Assembly: GCF_019207085.1 (NCBI RefSeq)
Contig: NZ_JAATOM010000028.1
Coordinates: 1-64,000, forward strand
Length of the DNA stretch: 64,000 nt
Source of the DNA: Variovorax sp. dw_308
GTDB lineage: Bacteria > Pseudomonadota > Gammaproteobacteria > Burkholderiales > Burkholderiaceae_C
Direction: 5' to 3'
Positions 24,781 through 34,365 of the stretch are shown here, in pieces; the first letter of the stretch is position 1; each line of letters begins with the position of its first letter. Made by a program: the position numbers and the translations under genes. Below the pieces are notes generated by a model. The model made no database searches, was not told the DNA's origin, and saw only the letters and a list, made by a program, of their open reading frames with translations.

Positions 24781-26454
24781 TCAGTCATCGACGCACTGGC
24801 CTTCGACGGGAACCAGGCATTGCGGCAGGTCCGCACCGGCAGCACCGCCGCGCGTGCGGATCGTCGAACTCGAAGCTGCCGCCACGGCCTGGCCGCGCGG
24901 CAGCAGGATCCAGAGCTGGCCGCGCTCCTTCATGCGGCGCGCGTTCGTTGCGGCCTGCGTGCCGTTGCCGAAGAAATAGTCGGCCCGTACCGCGCCGCGG
25001 ATCGCGCCGCCGGTGTCCTGCGCGATCGTCAGCCGCTGCATCGGCTCGCCGGTGCCGGGCGTGCGCGTCGACACGAACACCGGGTAGCCCAGCGGCGTGC
25101 TGCGCGGATCGACCGCGATGGACCGGCCGGCTTGCAAGGGCACGCCGAAGGCCCCCACCGGGCCGCTCGCGCCGCCGGCCGATTCCTTGAAGAACACGTA
25201 GCTCGGGTCCTTGATGCCGGAGCCGATGACCGGCCCCGACGCAGTGCGCCCCGGCACGATGACCGCGCCGCTCTGCTCCGGCCGCGCCAGCGTGAAGCCG
25301 CGCACGCGGATGCCGGCGGTGTTGTCGCCGACGTCGTCATCGTCGTTGTCGAGTTCCAGCTCGACCGCGCCGCCGCGCGTGCGCACCTTGCTCGCGGGCT
25401 GGCCGTTCTTGTTCTGCGCCAGCGTGGGGCGGAAGGGCTGGCCGTTCTGCTCCGCATAGGCCACGCGGACGATCTCGCCGTTGGGCAGGCGGATGCGGCC
25501 GGAGCCCTGGATCTGCATCTCGTACAAGGCGGTGGCGCTGCTGACGAAGGCCAGCACCTTGGCGTTGGGCGCGCCGCGCGTCTCGATCTCCTCGCGCGTG
25601 AAGTACGGCAGCAGGGCCCTACCCTGCGCGCGCAGGCGCACCTTGCGGTCGAGCGTGTCGCGGGTGATCGTCGACAGGTCGAGCGAATAGAGGCCCGGCG
25701 AGCCAAGGTCGCGCGTGTTGAATGCGCCCGTCTGGATCGTCACGTCGCGGCCCTGCACCCGCGCCGCGACGGTGGCGTTGCCGGGCGGCAGCTTGCGCGC
25801 ATCGAGGAACAGCATGTCCTCCGGCGTGCCGTACACCGGGTAGATGTTGGGCGGCGAATAGTTGCGGCTGCCGGTGATCTCGGGCTCGAAGTAGCCGGTC
25901 ACCACGCCGTCAGGGCGGCGGTCGTCGTCGCGGATCTGGTAGACGGTGAACTCGCGCTCGTAGAAACCGCGGATGGCCGCACTGTTCTTCGGGTCGATGG
26001 AGCGGGTGCGATCGCAGATGTCCTTCCACTGCGCGCCGCGACCGGTCAGAACCTTGCAGCTGCCCAGGAAGGCCGGCCAGCCCTCGGAGAAATCGTCGCG
26101 GCCCCAGCCCGGCAGCGCGTCGTAGCCGACCGCGGTGTAGGTGGCGAGCTGGGTGGAGAAGGTGCGCGCCTGCCCAGCCACGCTCGCGCCCGAGGCGGCG
26201 CCGGAAATGGTCGGCCGCGTGCCCGCGTCGGTCGCACCGGCGGTGGTCGGTGCAGGACCGATGTTGAAGGTGCTGCCTGTGGCCGGCGTGGTGCTGGCCG
26301 GTGCGGCGGGCGCGGGGGCAGTCGATGCCGCGCCGGTGCCGGTCGCTGGCGGCGGGGAGGCGCAACCCGCGAGCCAGGTCACAGCGAAGGCAACGGCGCC
26401 GAAGGCCATGCGGCGCAGGACGATGGGCCGGGTCGGCGGTGACAGGTTTTTCAT
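24781..26454 (-). CDS. mltA: MltA-type lytic transglycosylase lipoprotein
   Basis: A 557-aa lipoprotein: a hydrophobic signal with the lipobox LAGC (Cys31), an Ala/Pro/Thr linker to about residue 95, then the MltA domain with 'VVTGYFEPEITGSRNY', 'VQGRDVTIQTGAF', 'ALYEMQIQGSGRIRLPNG' and the 3D domain 'QDTGGAIRGAVRADYFFG', whose Asp is the catalytic residue. MltA enzymes cleave peptidoglycan; here the role is probably to open the wall for the TssJLM complex. The stretch between 'YAEQNGQPFRP' and 'DPSYVFFKES' is replaced by an unusual acidic, low-complexity insert (DNDDDDVGDN). Confidence 0.9.
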   Translation of the reverse strand: MKNLSPPTRPIVLRRMAFGAVAFAVTWLAGCASPPPATGTGAASTAPAPAAPASTTPATGSTFNIGPAPTTAGATDAGTRPTISGAASGASVAGQARTFSTQLATYTAVGYDALPGWGRDDFSEGWPAFLGSCKVLTGRGAQWKDICDRTRSIDPKNSAAIRGFYEREFTVYQIRDDDRRPDGVVTGYFEPEITGSRNYSPPNIYPVYGTPEDMLFLDARKLPPGNATVAARVQGRDVTIQTGAFNTRDLGSPGLYSLDLSTITRDTLDRKVRLRAQGRALLPYFTREEIETRGAPNAKVLAFVSSATALYEMQIQGSGRIRLPNGEIVRVAYAEQNGQPFRPTLAQNKNGQPASKVRTRGGAVELELDNDDDDVGDNTAGIRVRGFTLARPEQSGAVIVPGRTASGPVIGSGIKDPSYVFFKESAGGASGPVGAFGVPLQAGRSIAVDPRSTPLGYPVFVSTRTPGTGEPMQRLTIAQDTGGAIRGAVRADYFFGNGTQAATNARRMKERGQLWILLPRGQAVAAASSSTIRTRGGAAGADLPQCLVPVEGQCVDD

Positions 26455-26526
26455 TGGAACCTCCTTGCTGCAGATGGAGCGGCGGCCCGGGCTTCGGTGC
26501 TGCGCGGGCCGACGCTCTGCAGACGA

Positions 26527-28452
26527 TTACTTCTCGGTGATTTGGAAAAGCCCGACGCCATAGACGTCGTTGCAGGTGGTGTTCGGCGGCGGACAGATCG
26601 GATGGCCGAGCAAGGGTGGCGGTCCATTGCCGCGCGCCGCTTCCAGCGCGGCGAGCACCGTCAGCGGGAACTTGGGAAAAACACCGTCGTTCTGGATGCC
26701 GGTGCCGCTGAAGTCGCGCTCGTGCTGGCTCACCAGCACCGCGAAATGATCGATGCCGGCCGGCCCGCCCGCATCCATGGGCCACGACGCACGCGGCAGC
26801 GTGATGGGACTGCCGGCCGAGACCTTGTTGTACTTGTCGAGCAGGTTCGGGAACAGCTGGTACATGCCGCCGTCGGTCGACAGCAGGAAGACGTAGGCGT
26901 AGCCGTCGCGCCTGCTGCGCACGTCGAAGGACAGCTTGTCCTTGCCGATGAGGACATCGGCCTTCTTCGGCGTGGCCGTCACCTCGAAGCCGGGCGCGGC
27001 ACCGCCGGCCAGCGATTGCAGGGACTCCAGCGGCGTGGTCGGTGGAGGTGGCGGGGGCGGTGGTGGCGGTGGGGGCGGCGGGGGTTCCGGCGTCACGGTC
27101 GCAGTGCCGCCCGGCGGGGGTGCGGCGGCGATCTTGCCGGCCTCGCCGGCGTTGTCGCCCGCACCTTGCTGCGACCACCACCAACCGCCCGCGCCGAGCG
27201 CCGCCAACCCGATCACCGATGCGGCGGCGATCGCCTTGCCCCTGCCGCTCGAAGGCGCGGCCGTTGCAGACGCGGGCATCGGCGCGGGCGTGGTGCCCAG
27301 CGGCACCGGCCGGCTCACGGGCGCCGGCGGCGTCGACGGCGCCCCCGACTGCCAGCCCGCCGACGGCATGACCGTCTGCGCGCCGTCCAGTCCCAGCATC
27401 GCGCGCAACTCGGCCATCGACTGCGGCCGGTGTTCCGGCCGAACGGCCAGTCCGGCGTCGATGCTCGACAGCAACTGCACGCTGTAGCGCTGGCGCAGCG
27501 TCTCGTTGTTGACCAGCGGCACATAGCTGTCGGACAGCAGTCGAGCCACTGAGGGCGGCGGCGCGCGGCCGGTCACCGCGACGTGCATCACGCCGGCCAG
27601 CGCGTACACGTCGGTCCATGCGCCCTGCGTCATGTCGGGCACCTCGGCGTACTGCTCGATCGGTGCATAGCCGGGCTTCAGGATCACGGTGATGGCATGC
27701 GTCATGTCGGAGATGACGCGGCGCGCGGCGCCGAAGTCCAGCACCACCGGCTGGCCCGTGCCTTCGAGCAGCATGATGTTGTCGGGCGCGATGTCGCGGT
27801 GGAAGCAGTGGGCGTTGTGCATCACGGCCAGCGCCTGCGTCACGCCGTCGAGGATGCGCAGCAGCCAGGCCTCGTCCACGCCACCCGGCGTGTCGCGCAG
27901 CGCCTGTCGCAGCGTGTCGCCGCGATAGAGCGGCATCACCATGTAGGCGGTGCCGCGGTCGCGCAGGTAGTCGATGACCTTGAGCAGCGACGGATGGTCG
28001 AACTTGGCCAGCAGCCGGGCTTCTTCCAGGAACTTGCTCATGCCTTCGTCGAAGGTCTCGCGCTGCCGCTCCGACTGCGGCGCGACGCTGCCGTCGAGCT
28101 GTCGCGTGGACAGTTGCATCGGCAGGTATTCCTTGATCGCAGCCACGCGTTCGAGCTTGTGGTCCCACACCTCGTAGACCGCGCCGAAGCCGCCCTGGCC
28201 GATGAGGCGCTTGATCTCGAAGTCGGCGATGCGCGCGCCGGCCGGGAGCACGCCGGCGTCTTGCGCAGCGGGTGGGGCGTGTGCGCGATCGACAGGAGGA
28301 ACGGTGGTCACGTTCTTGTCGATCGGCGGCGCCACGGCGGGCGGCACGACGACGGTCACATCCTGCGGGGTGCTGGTGCTCAACTGCGGGCCGGTCACGA
28401 CCTGCGTGCGGTCGTCCGCATCGTCGTTGGGGCGCAGCGTCTCGTCGCTCAT
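26527..28452 (-). CDS. PpkA-like Ser/Thr kinase with DUF4384 domain
   Basis: A 641-aa membrane kinase. An acidic/Pro-rich N-terminus precedes the kinase domain (about 77-340) with GQGGFG (85-90), the ATP Lys in AIKEY (Lys107), catalytic HRDIAPDNIM, DFGAAR and 'GYAPIEQY'. A transmembrane helix (IAAASVIGLAALGAGGWWW) follows, then a run of about 17 prolines and a C-terminal DUF4384 domain ('RDGYAYVFLLSTDGGMYQLFPN'). Such kinases phosphorylate the TagH FHA protein and switch on T6SS assembly, while TagF represses it; both are encoded here. ATG at 28452 is chosen at the acidic MSDETLRP start. No PppA phosphatase gene is seen in the window. Confidence 0.92.
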   Translation of the reverse strand: MSDETLRPNDDADDRTQVVTGPQLSTSTPQDVTVVVPPAVAPPIDKNVTTVPPVDRAHAPPAAQDAGVLPAGARIADFEIKRLIGQGGFGAVYEVWDHKLERVAAIKEYLPMQLSTRQLDGSVAPQSERQRETFDEGMSKFLEEARLLAKFDHPSLLKVIDYLRDRGTAYMVMPLYRGDTLRQALRDTPGGVDEAWLLRILDGVTQALAVMHNAHCFHRDIAPDNIMLLEGTGQPVVLDFGAARRVISDMTHAITVILKPGYAPIEQYAEVPDMTQGAWTDVYALAGVMHVAVTGRAPPPSVARLLSDSYVPLVNNETLRQRYSVQLLSSIDAGLAVRPEHRPQSMAELRAMLGLDGAQTVMPSAGWQSGAPSTPPAPVSRPVPLGTTPAPMPASATAAPSSGRGKAIAAASVIGLAALGAGGWWWSQQGAGDNAGEAGKIAAAPPPGGTATVTPEPPPPPPPPPPPPPPPTTPLESLQSLAGGAAPGFEVTATPKKADVLIGKDKLSFDVRSRRDGYAYVFLLSTDGGMYQLFPNLLDKYNKVSAGSPITLPRASWPMDAGGPAGIDHFAVLVSQHERDFSGTGIQNDGVFPKFPLTVLAALEAARGNGPPPLLGHPICPPPNTTCNDVYGVGLFQITEK

Positions 28453-28568
28453 GGCGCTTGTTCCGTTGCGCAGCGCGCTACGCGTGTGACATGCGGCGCG
28501 GAACGGGGTGCATGCAGTGCGGACTCGGGTGCATGTGGGGGCGCGGGCCGAGGCCACCGGGTATCTCC

Positions 28569-28767
28569 CTCCGCGAATGTCCCCCGGCCTGCGGCCTCCT
28601 CCTTTATTTCACTGCGGGAGACACCCGATGCCCTCGGCCCAGGACACGCCACTTCGTGCCGGCCGAACAACCAAGGCGCGCCTGGATCACGTCGATGGTG
28701 TGCTCTGCGCAGCGAAATAAAGGAGGAGCCGGCAGCCGCAGGCTGACGGCGGGGGACATTCGCGGAG
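28569..28767. repeat. Inverted-repeat element between kinase and tagF (MITE- or REP-like)
   Basis: About 199 bp bounded by inverted arms: CTCCGCGAATGTCCCCC at the left and its complement at the right end. Each arm continues into a GC-rich variable part and a second conserved block, CCTCCTTTATTTC on the left and GAAATAAAGGAGG on the right. The core between the arms holds no gene. The whole gap 28453-28827 has no other feature that I can support. A transcript would fold into a long stem and could weaken expression of the kinase gene relative to tagF. Confidence 0.75.
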
Positions 28768-28827
28768 CAGAGTACGCCGTCGGCGTGATCTCGCCGCAGG
28801 CCAAGAAAGCAGATGCACCGGCTCATG

Positions 28828-29460
28828 TCAGGCTGCCTCCGCTTCAAACCCGAACAGCGCATCGAAGCGCTCCCCCACCGGCAACTCGGCCACGACCATC
28901 GGAAGCACCTCATGCGCATCCGGGTCGCTGCACCAGCTCGACTGCCCCGAGCGCGGCACGCGCACCGGTTGCATCGATTCCGACACGGGGGCTTCGGCGG
29001 CGAACAGGCGCGTCAGCGCGGCATCGAAGCCGGCCGCATCGAGGTCCTTTTCAAGACCCTCGAGCGCAGCCTGCGCCGCCAGGGTCCACCACTTGCGCAT
29101 GCGCGCGCTGGCCTCGTCCTCGGAGAGGCCGGCCAGGGCGTCGAGTTCCGCCGCGATCGTGAAGGGGAAGTACCGGCCGACGCTGTCCACGGACGGCATC
29201 AGCACCCCTATCCACGCGCGCTCGCTGGCGATGTCCTGGCCCAGCAGGAAGAACCACAGCGGCCCTTCGAGATAGCGCTCGACCCAATCGTCCTCATGCC
29301 GTTCGCGCAGCTTCATCAGGCCTTGCTGCAGCCAGTCGTCCCAGCGCGCGCGAAAGGCATCGGGCCAGCGCCGATGCGCGAAGTCGCCGATGCCCGGCAG
29401 CTTGCCGAACCAGCCGGGCACGGCGACATCGGCAACGTCGGTCACAGGCCCTCCGGGCAT
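28828..29460 (-). CDS. tagF: T6SS repressor protein TagF
   Basis: A 210-aa TagF (SciT/ImpM-like) protein: 'GWFGKLPGIGDFAHRRWP', 'WDDWLQQGLM', 'FFLLGQDIASERAWIGVLMPSVDSVGRYFPFTI' are the typical blocks. TagF blocks T6SS assembly post-translationally. The ATG at 29460 overlaps the last 19 bases of tssM; a GTG six codons later is possible. It is placed with tssM as in many loci and ends before the inverted-repeat element. Confidence 0.92.
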   Translation of the reverse strand: MPGGPVTDVADVAVPGWFGKLPGIGDFAHRRWPDAFRARWDDWLQQGLMKLRERHEDDWVERYLEGPLWFFLLGQDIASERAWIGVLMPSVDSVGRYFPFTIAAELDALAGLSEDEASARMRKWWTLAAQAALEGLEKDLDAAGFDAALTRLFAAEAPVSESMQPVRVPRSGQSSWCSDPDAHEVLPMVVAELPVGERFDALFGFEAEAA

Positions 29461-32400
29461 TGGAACTCGCGCAGCTCCTTCAGGCGGATCGGATGCTGCA
29501 CGCTGTTGGTTGTCACCTCGAAGCGCGCGGTGCGCGCGCCGATCTGGAAGGTGATGAAGAATTTCTCCGGCGCATCGCCCGCCGAGAGCTGGCCGTCATC
29601 GAGCGCGCGGAACAGCGCCCACGGTCCGTCGACCGCCATGCCGGAGGGGCCGCTTGCCGAAGGCGGGCTGACCTCGATGCGCACCGTGTTGCTGCCCTTC
29701 GGCCCCGGCCACTGGATCGCCATCGGCACCACCGGGCCATGCGCGTACTTGACCAGCTGGCCGTCCACGTCGAGCGTGAACTGCGTGATGCTGGCGTCCA
29801 TTTCGACCGGCTTGAAGTCCAGCCGCATCGACGGTCCCTTGCCGCCGGCGCGGAAGAAGATGTCGCGGATGCGCGCCGCCCGCTCGAACTGCGCCAGCGA
29901 CGCCGCGCTCACCGCCGGACGCTCGGCCACCGGCTTGTAGCGCCAGGGCTTGGTGCTGGTGTCGACGATGGCCAGGAGCCGCTTCTGGAAGAAGTCGTCC
30001 ATCAGCCCGCCGGGCCCGAAGAAGGTGCCGAAGTCATCGGGCAGAACGTCGCGCTTGCTGGCCTGCACGAAGGGGTAGCGCCCCGCGATGGCGCGCACGC
30101 AGAAGTCGGTGACAGGCTTGAGGTCCTGCGCGAGGTTGCCGATCTCGGCGGCGCGCGCCTGCACCGCGCCCGACTGGCTCAGGTTCTCGACCATCGATCG
30201 CACCGGCTCCGGCAGGCGCGCGGCCGGCGCCTTGATGGCAGCCACGGCATCGCCGGGCGGCGGCGCGGTGCGGTTCTTGACCGCCGCGTCCACGCTGGTG
30301 AGGTAGGTGTAGACGTCGCCGAACATCTTCACCGCGTCGTCGATGGGCGCCGGGCCGCCGGGGGTCGCCGGCAGCACGAACTTGCGCAGCGTGTCGAAGT
30401 GGTCATCGACGATGCTCTCGATGCGCTTGCCCGGCGCCACCTGCTGCTGCTTGGGATCGCCGCCGAACAGGTCTTCCAGGCCCTTGCGCGTGTTGCGCAC
30501 GGTCTCGGTGGCCTTGCTCACCACGTCCTTGCCGGCGTCGGGCGGGATCAGCGTGGTTTCCTTCACCACCGCGCCCAGGAACAGCGCCAGCGGCGAGGGC
30601 TTGTTCGACAGGATGCGCGCCGTCTCGATGTTCTTGTCGAGACCGCTGCCGCGCACCACGCGCACGTCGGCCAGCAGCGCGTCCCACACCTTGTTGTATT
30701 CCTCCAGGTAGAGGCGGCGCACGCGGTCGGTCAGGGCGCCGAGCCCGGCCACGTCGCGCGCCAGGTCCGCGCTGCTGCGGTCCAGGCCCAGCACCCAGGG
30801 GTCTTCCTTCGCGAGCAGCGCGGTCTGTACCGTCACCTCCTGCTGGAAGCGCTTGTGATAGCCGTCGTAGGTGAACATGCCCGGCACGCCTTCGGTCAGC
30901 GGCTTGCCGCTGATGCGCTCCAGCACCAGTGGACCCGAGGGGCCGGCGGCGTTGGCCGGGCTGAAATCCGGGATGTCCTTGCTGATGCGCTGGCGCTTGA
31001 GCCGGCTGAACACGCGCTGCTCCAGCGGATAGCTCGCGAGCAGGGCGCGTACGTTGCGCACCAGGTTGTCGTCCATCTTCAGCGGCGAGCGCGGCGGGCC
31101 TTGCGCGATGAGCACGTCGAGCTGGTCCTCCAGGAGCTTGCGCTGGTCCTCGGGCACGCCGCGGTCGATGTTGCGGCTCCAGTCGAGCGTGATCCAGGCC
31201 TTGAGCGCATCGGGATCGAAGCGATCGGCCTGGTGCAGCATCAGGTAGGTCTTGAGCGCCTCGTAGGTGTATTCGAGGTTGTCCTTCTGCGCGGTGCGAA
31301 GCTGGTCCTCGATGCGCTTGGCCAGTTGCGGCAGGAACACCTCGTTGAGCGCGCGCTGGTGCGCCAGCATGGCCGCCGCATCGAGCTTGTCGCCCTGGTA
31401 GAGGCCCAGGCCCATCGACAGCGGCGCATTGCCATTGCCGTTGTCCGGCGTCTCCCAGATGTTGCGCAGGCCCTGCAGTACGGGCGCCACCTCGATCAGG
31501 TTCTGCACGCGCGAGGGCACGGCGGCCAGCGTCTTCTTCGCAGGGTCGATGCGCGCGTCGACCGACTTCAGGTACTCCAGGTTGCGCCAGCTGCTGTAGC
31601 CCCATGCCGCCAGCAGCGCCAGCGTGACCAGCGTCATGGCCGACACGGCCGCCAGCCGGACCGTGTTGCGGCGGCGCTCCAGCTTCACGTCGGCGCCGGC
31701 CAGGCGCTGCTCGGGGAACACGACCTGCTTCAGCAGCGCGGTGAGGAAGTAGCTGCGGCCGCTGCTCTTCTGCGGCGGCAGCATCGCGCGCTCGATCCCG
31801 AAGCTGCGGGCCAGGCTGCCCATCACGCGGTCGATCGGGCTGCCCTCCTGCGTGCCGCTGGTGAAGTACACGCCACGCACCCAGGGCGGCTGCGCAAAGC
31901 GCGAGCCGGTGAAGACCTGGTCCAGCAAATCCTGCAGCAGCGGGCCGACCGATGCGAACTGCGCCGGGAAGCCGAAGATCGCGGCGCGCTTGGTGCCGTC
32001 GGTCTCCTGCTGCATGCGGTCGATGAGGCCGTTGTTGACGCGGTCGTGCAGCAGGCCGAACTCGCGCTGGAAATACGCGCCGACGCCGTGCTCGGCCAAC
32101 TGCGCCCCTTCGTCCGGCGGCAGCGTGAAACCGAACACCTGCGCGCGCTGCTCCTTGCCCAGGTCGGCGAAATATTCGGTGAAGCCGTACAGCAGGTCGC
32201 TCTTGGTCACCAGCACATACACCGGCAGCCGCGTGGTGAGCTTGCCGTCGAGCTCCAGCAGGCGCGCACGGATCGATGCAGCCAGCGTGCTGCGGGCCTC
32301 GGTGTCCTGGCTCAGCAGGTCCTGCACGCTCACCGTGAGGAACACGCCGTTCAGCGGCCGGCGCGGACGCACCTTCTTCAGCAGGCCGAGGAAGCCTTCC

Positions 32401-33041
32401 CAGGCGCTCTTGTCCTCGGTCTGGTGGCTGTCCTGCGTGGTGTAGCGCCCGGCCGTGTCGATGAGCACGGCCTCATCGGTGAACCACCAGTCGCAATTGC
32501 GCGTGCCGCCCACGCCCTTGATCGCGCCCGGCCCGAACTTGTCGGCCAGCGGAAACGACAGCCCCGAGTTGACCAGCGCCGTCGTCTTGCCCGCGCCCGG
32601 CGCGCCGATGAACACGTACCAGGGCAGGTCGTAGAGATAGCTGCCGCCCGAGAGCGAGAGCCAGTCGCGCAGGCCCGGCTTCCTGCCCGCCGCATGCAGG
32701 CGCATCTGCTTGAGCGTGGCCACCGCATCGCTGAAGCGGGTGTCGAGGATCTTCTGCTCGGCGCTGCCGGGCGCGGCCGTGGCGGCGACGGGCGCCTGCA
32801 TCAGGCCTTCGGTGAGCACCTTGCTCGCACTGCGCGCGCGCCAGCGCCGCAGCAGCGCGCGCAGCAGCACGATGAACACGACGACGCCGATGGTCACCCA
32901 GCGCCACAGCTCGCTCTCCAGCGGCGCCAGCGCACCGATGCGCACCAGCGGACCCACCCACCAGATCAGCACCCCGACGATGACCAGCGCCAGGACCGTG
33001 AGCAGCAAAGGATGAAAGATCCAGCCGAAGATCTTCTTCAT
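29442..33041 (-). CDS. tssM: T6SS membrane-complex protein TssM (IcmF)
   Basis: A 1199-aa TssM. Two N-terminal membrane helices (about 12-30 and 47-64) flank a short loop. A cytoplasmic NTPase-like domain follows, with Walker A GAPGAGKT (146-153) and 'DTAG' (195-198), and a third helix near residue 455-475 (LVTLALLAAWGYSSW) leads to the long periplasmic domain. The Walker A site is intact. TssM spans the envelope with TssL and TssJ. The stop overlaps tagF, and the start overlaps the end of tssL by four bases. Confidence 0.96.
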   Translation of the reverse strand: MKKIFGWIFHPLLLTVLALVIVGVLIWWVGPLVRIGALAPLESELWRWVTIGVVVFIVLLRALLRRWRARSASKVLTEGLMQAPVAATAAPGSAEQKILDTRFSDAVATLKQMRLHAAGRKPGLRDWLSLSGGSYLYDLPWYVFIGAPGAGKTTALVNSGLSFPLADKFGPGAIKGVGGTRNCDWWFTDEAVLIDTAGRYTTQDSHQTEDKSAWEGFLGLLKKVRPRRPLNGVFLTVSVQDLLSQDTEARSTLAASIRARLLELDGKLTTRLPVYVLVTKSDLLYGFTEYFADLGKEQRAQVFGFTLPPDEGAQLAEHGVGAYFQREFGLLHDRVNNGLIDRMQQETDGTKRAAIFGFPAQFASVGPLLQDLLDQVFTGSRFAQPPWVRGVYFTSGTQEGSPIDRVMGSLARSFGIERAMLPPQKSSGRSYFLTALLKQVVFPEQRLAGADVKLERRRNTVRLAAVSAMTLVTLALLAAWGYSSWRNLEYLKSVDARIDPAKKTLAAVPSRVQNLIEVAPVLQGLRNIWETPDNGNGNAPLSMGLGLYQGDKLDAAAMLAHQRALNEVFLPQLAKRIEDQLRTAQKDNLEYTYEALKTYLMLHQADRFDPDALKAWITLDWSRNIDRGVPEDQRKLLEDQLDVLIAQGPPRSPLKMDDNLVRNVRALLASYPLEQRVFSRLKRQRISKDIPDFSPANAAGPSGPLVLERISGKPLTEGVPGMFTYDGYHKRFQQEVTVQTALLAKEDPWVLGLDRSSADLARDVAGLGALTDRVRRLYLEEYNKVWDALLADVRVVRGSGLDKNIETARILSNKPSPLALFLGAVVKETTLIPPDAGKDVVSKATETVRNTRKGLEDLFGGDPKQQQVAPGKRIESIVDDHFDTLRKFVLPATPGGPAPIDDAVKMFGDVYTYLTSVDAAVKNRTAPPPGDAVAAIKAPAARLPEPVRSMVENLSQSGAVQARAAEIGNLAQDLKPVTDFCVRAIAGRYPFVQASKRDVLPDDFGTFFGPGGLMDDFFQKRLLAIVDTSTKPWRYKPVAERPAVSAASLAQFERAARIRDIFFRAGGKGPSMRLDFKPVEMDASITQFTLDVDGQLVKYAHGPVVPMAIQWPGPKGSNTVRIEVSPPSASGPSGMAVDGPWALFRALDDGQLSAGDAPEKFFITFQIGARTARFEVTTNSVQHPIRLKELREFQCPEGL

Positions 33042-34351
33042 GGCTTCACCTCCGCCTTCACCGCACTCGGGTTGGGGGTGAGCAGCACGATCTCCACGCG
33101 CCGGTTGCGGGCGCGATTGGCGGGCGAGTCATTGGGTGCGACGGGTTCCGCATCGGCCTTGCCGTCGGAGCGCATGCGGGCCGGATCGACCTGCGCCTCC
33201 AGTGCGGCCTTGACCGCATCGGCACGCGCGGCCGACAGGTGCCAGTTGCTCGGAAAGCGCAGCGAGCGGATCGGCTGGTTGTCGGAGTGGCCGGTGATGA
33301 GCACGTCGCCCTTGACCTCCGCCAGCGCATCGCCGATGCGCTTCAGCACCGGCAGCGACTGCGGCATCGGATCGGCGCTGCCGGAGCCGAAGAAGGAATC
33401 GCCGCGCAGGCGCACGGTGCTGCGGTCGGCCTCGTCGGTCACGGTGACCAGCCCCTGCTTGACCTCCGGCTCCAGGAACTTCGCCAGCCGCGGCGCCTTC
33501 GCCATGATGGCCGGCGGCGCGATCTGCACGTTGGGCACGCGCAGCGAGGACACGGCCGCATAGGTGCTGTCCGAGCGGTTGTTCAGCGAGATGCGCAGGC
33601 CGAACCACACCAGCGCCAGCAGCAGCGCGAACGCCGCCCCGAACACCCACAGCGGCAATGCATGGCGCAGCTTGGTCGTGCCCGCGCCCTGCCCGCGCCA
33701 GTGCGGCGACAGGTCCGCTTCCAGCGGCGGCCGGTCTTTCCGGATGAGTTCCGCGAGGCGCTGCCGCACCGTGTCGAGTTGCGCACGCCCGTTCTCGATG
33801 ACGCGGTAGCGGCCCTCGAAGCCGAGGCCCAGCGTGCAGTAGATGAGTTCCAGCAACTGGCGATGCTTGGGCACGTCCTGTGCGAGCTTGGCCAGCAGCT
33901 GGAACACCTTCTCGCCGCCGACCGCCTCGTTGTGGAACTGGATCAGCAGGCCCTGCTTGTTCCACCCGGCCTGCGCGCCCCACGGCGTGTTGGCCACGGC
34001 TTCGTCGAGCGACGTGCACAGGACGTAGCGCGCGGCCAGCACCGCTTCGTTGGACACGCCCGCGCGCCGCGCCGTCGCGTCGAACTGGTTGACCGCCTCG
34101 GCCGTCGAGGCCCGCAGCGCCGGCACGTTGGGCGCATGCACCAGCGTGCGCAGCCGCGCCATCAGCGCCAGCAGCTTGCCGGCCGCGGAGACCAGCGGAT
34201 TGAGCAGCGCGAGTTCGCCGATGTCGACCGCCGGCGCATCCCCGCCCCCGCCGCCCGGCGGTGGTGGCGGCGACTGCCCCGGCATGCGCGGCTTCGGCTT
34301 GATGACCGTGCGCTCGGACTCAAACGCGGCAAACGGATCCGGGGTGCTCAT
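33038..34351 (-). CDS. tssL: T6SS membrane protein TssL with OmpA-like domain
   Basis: A 437-aa TssL (DotU/ImpK). After a Pro-rich start, the cytoplasmic DotU domain (about 40-225) has 'NTPWGAQAGWNKQGLL' and 'LELIYCTLGLGFEGRYRV'. One membrane helix (LWVFGAAFALLLALVWFGL) follows, then a periplasmic OmpA-like peptidoglycan-binding domain ('ITGHSDNQPI', 'LSAARADAVKAAL', 'ANRARNRRVEI'). This fusion anchors the complex to the cell wall, which other systems do with TagL. ATG 34351 (MSTPDPF) is preferred over an upstream in-frame start that would run into tssK. Confidence 0.95.
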   Translation of the reverse strand: MSTPDPFAAFESERTVIKPKPRMPGQSPPPPPGGGGGDAPAVDIGELALLNPLVSAAGKLLALMARLRTLVHAPNVPALRASTAEAVNQFDATARRAGVSNEAVLAARYVLCTSLDEAVANTPWGAQAGWNKQGLLIQFHNEAVGGEKVFQLLAKLAQDVPKHRQLLELIYCTLGLGFEGRYRVIENGRAQLDTVRQRLAELIRKDRPPLEADLSPHWRGQGAGTTKLRHALPLWVFGAAFALLLALVWFGLRISLNNRSDSTYAAVSSLRVPNVQIAPPAIMAKAPRLAKFLEPEVKQGLVTVTDEADRSTVRLRGDSFFGSGSADPMPQSLPVLKRIGDALAEVKGDVLITGHSDNQPIRSLRFPSNWHLSAARADAVKAALEAQVDPARMRSDGKADAEPVAPNDSPANRARNRRVEIVLLTPNPSAVKAEVKP

Positions 34352-34365
34352 GGAATGGTCTCCCG

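Noticed and set aside
29460..33563. Open frame of 1367 codons on the plus strand
   Set aside because: It lies opposite tssM and tssL, which have clear domains and overlapping neighbours. Long antisense frames arise from the high GC of third positions; the translation is Arg/His/Gln-rich and has no family.
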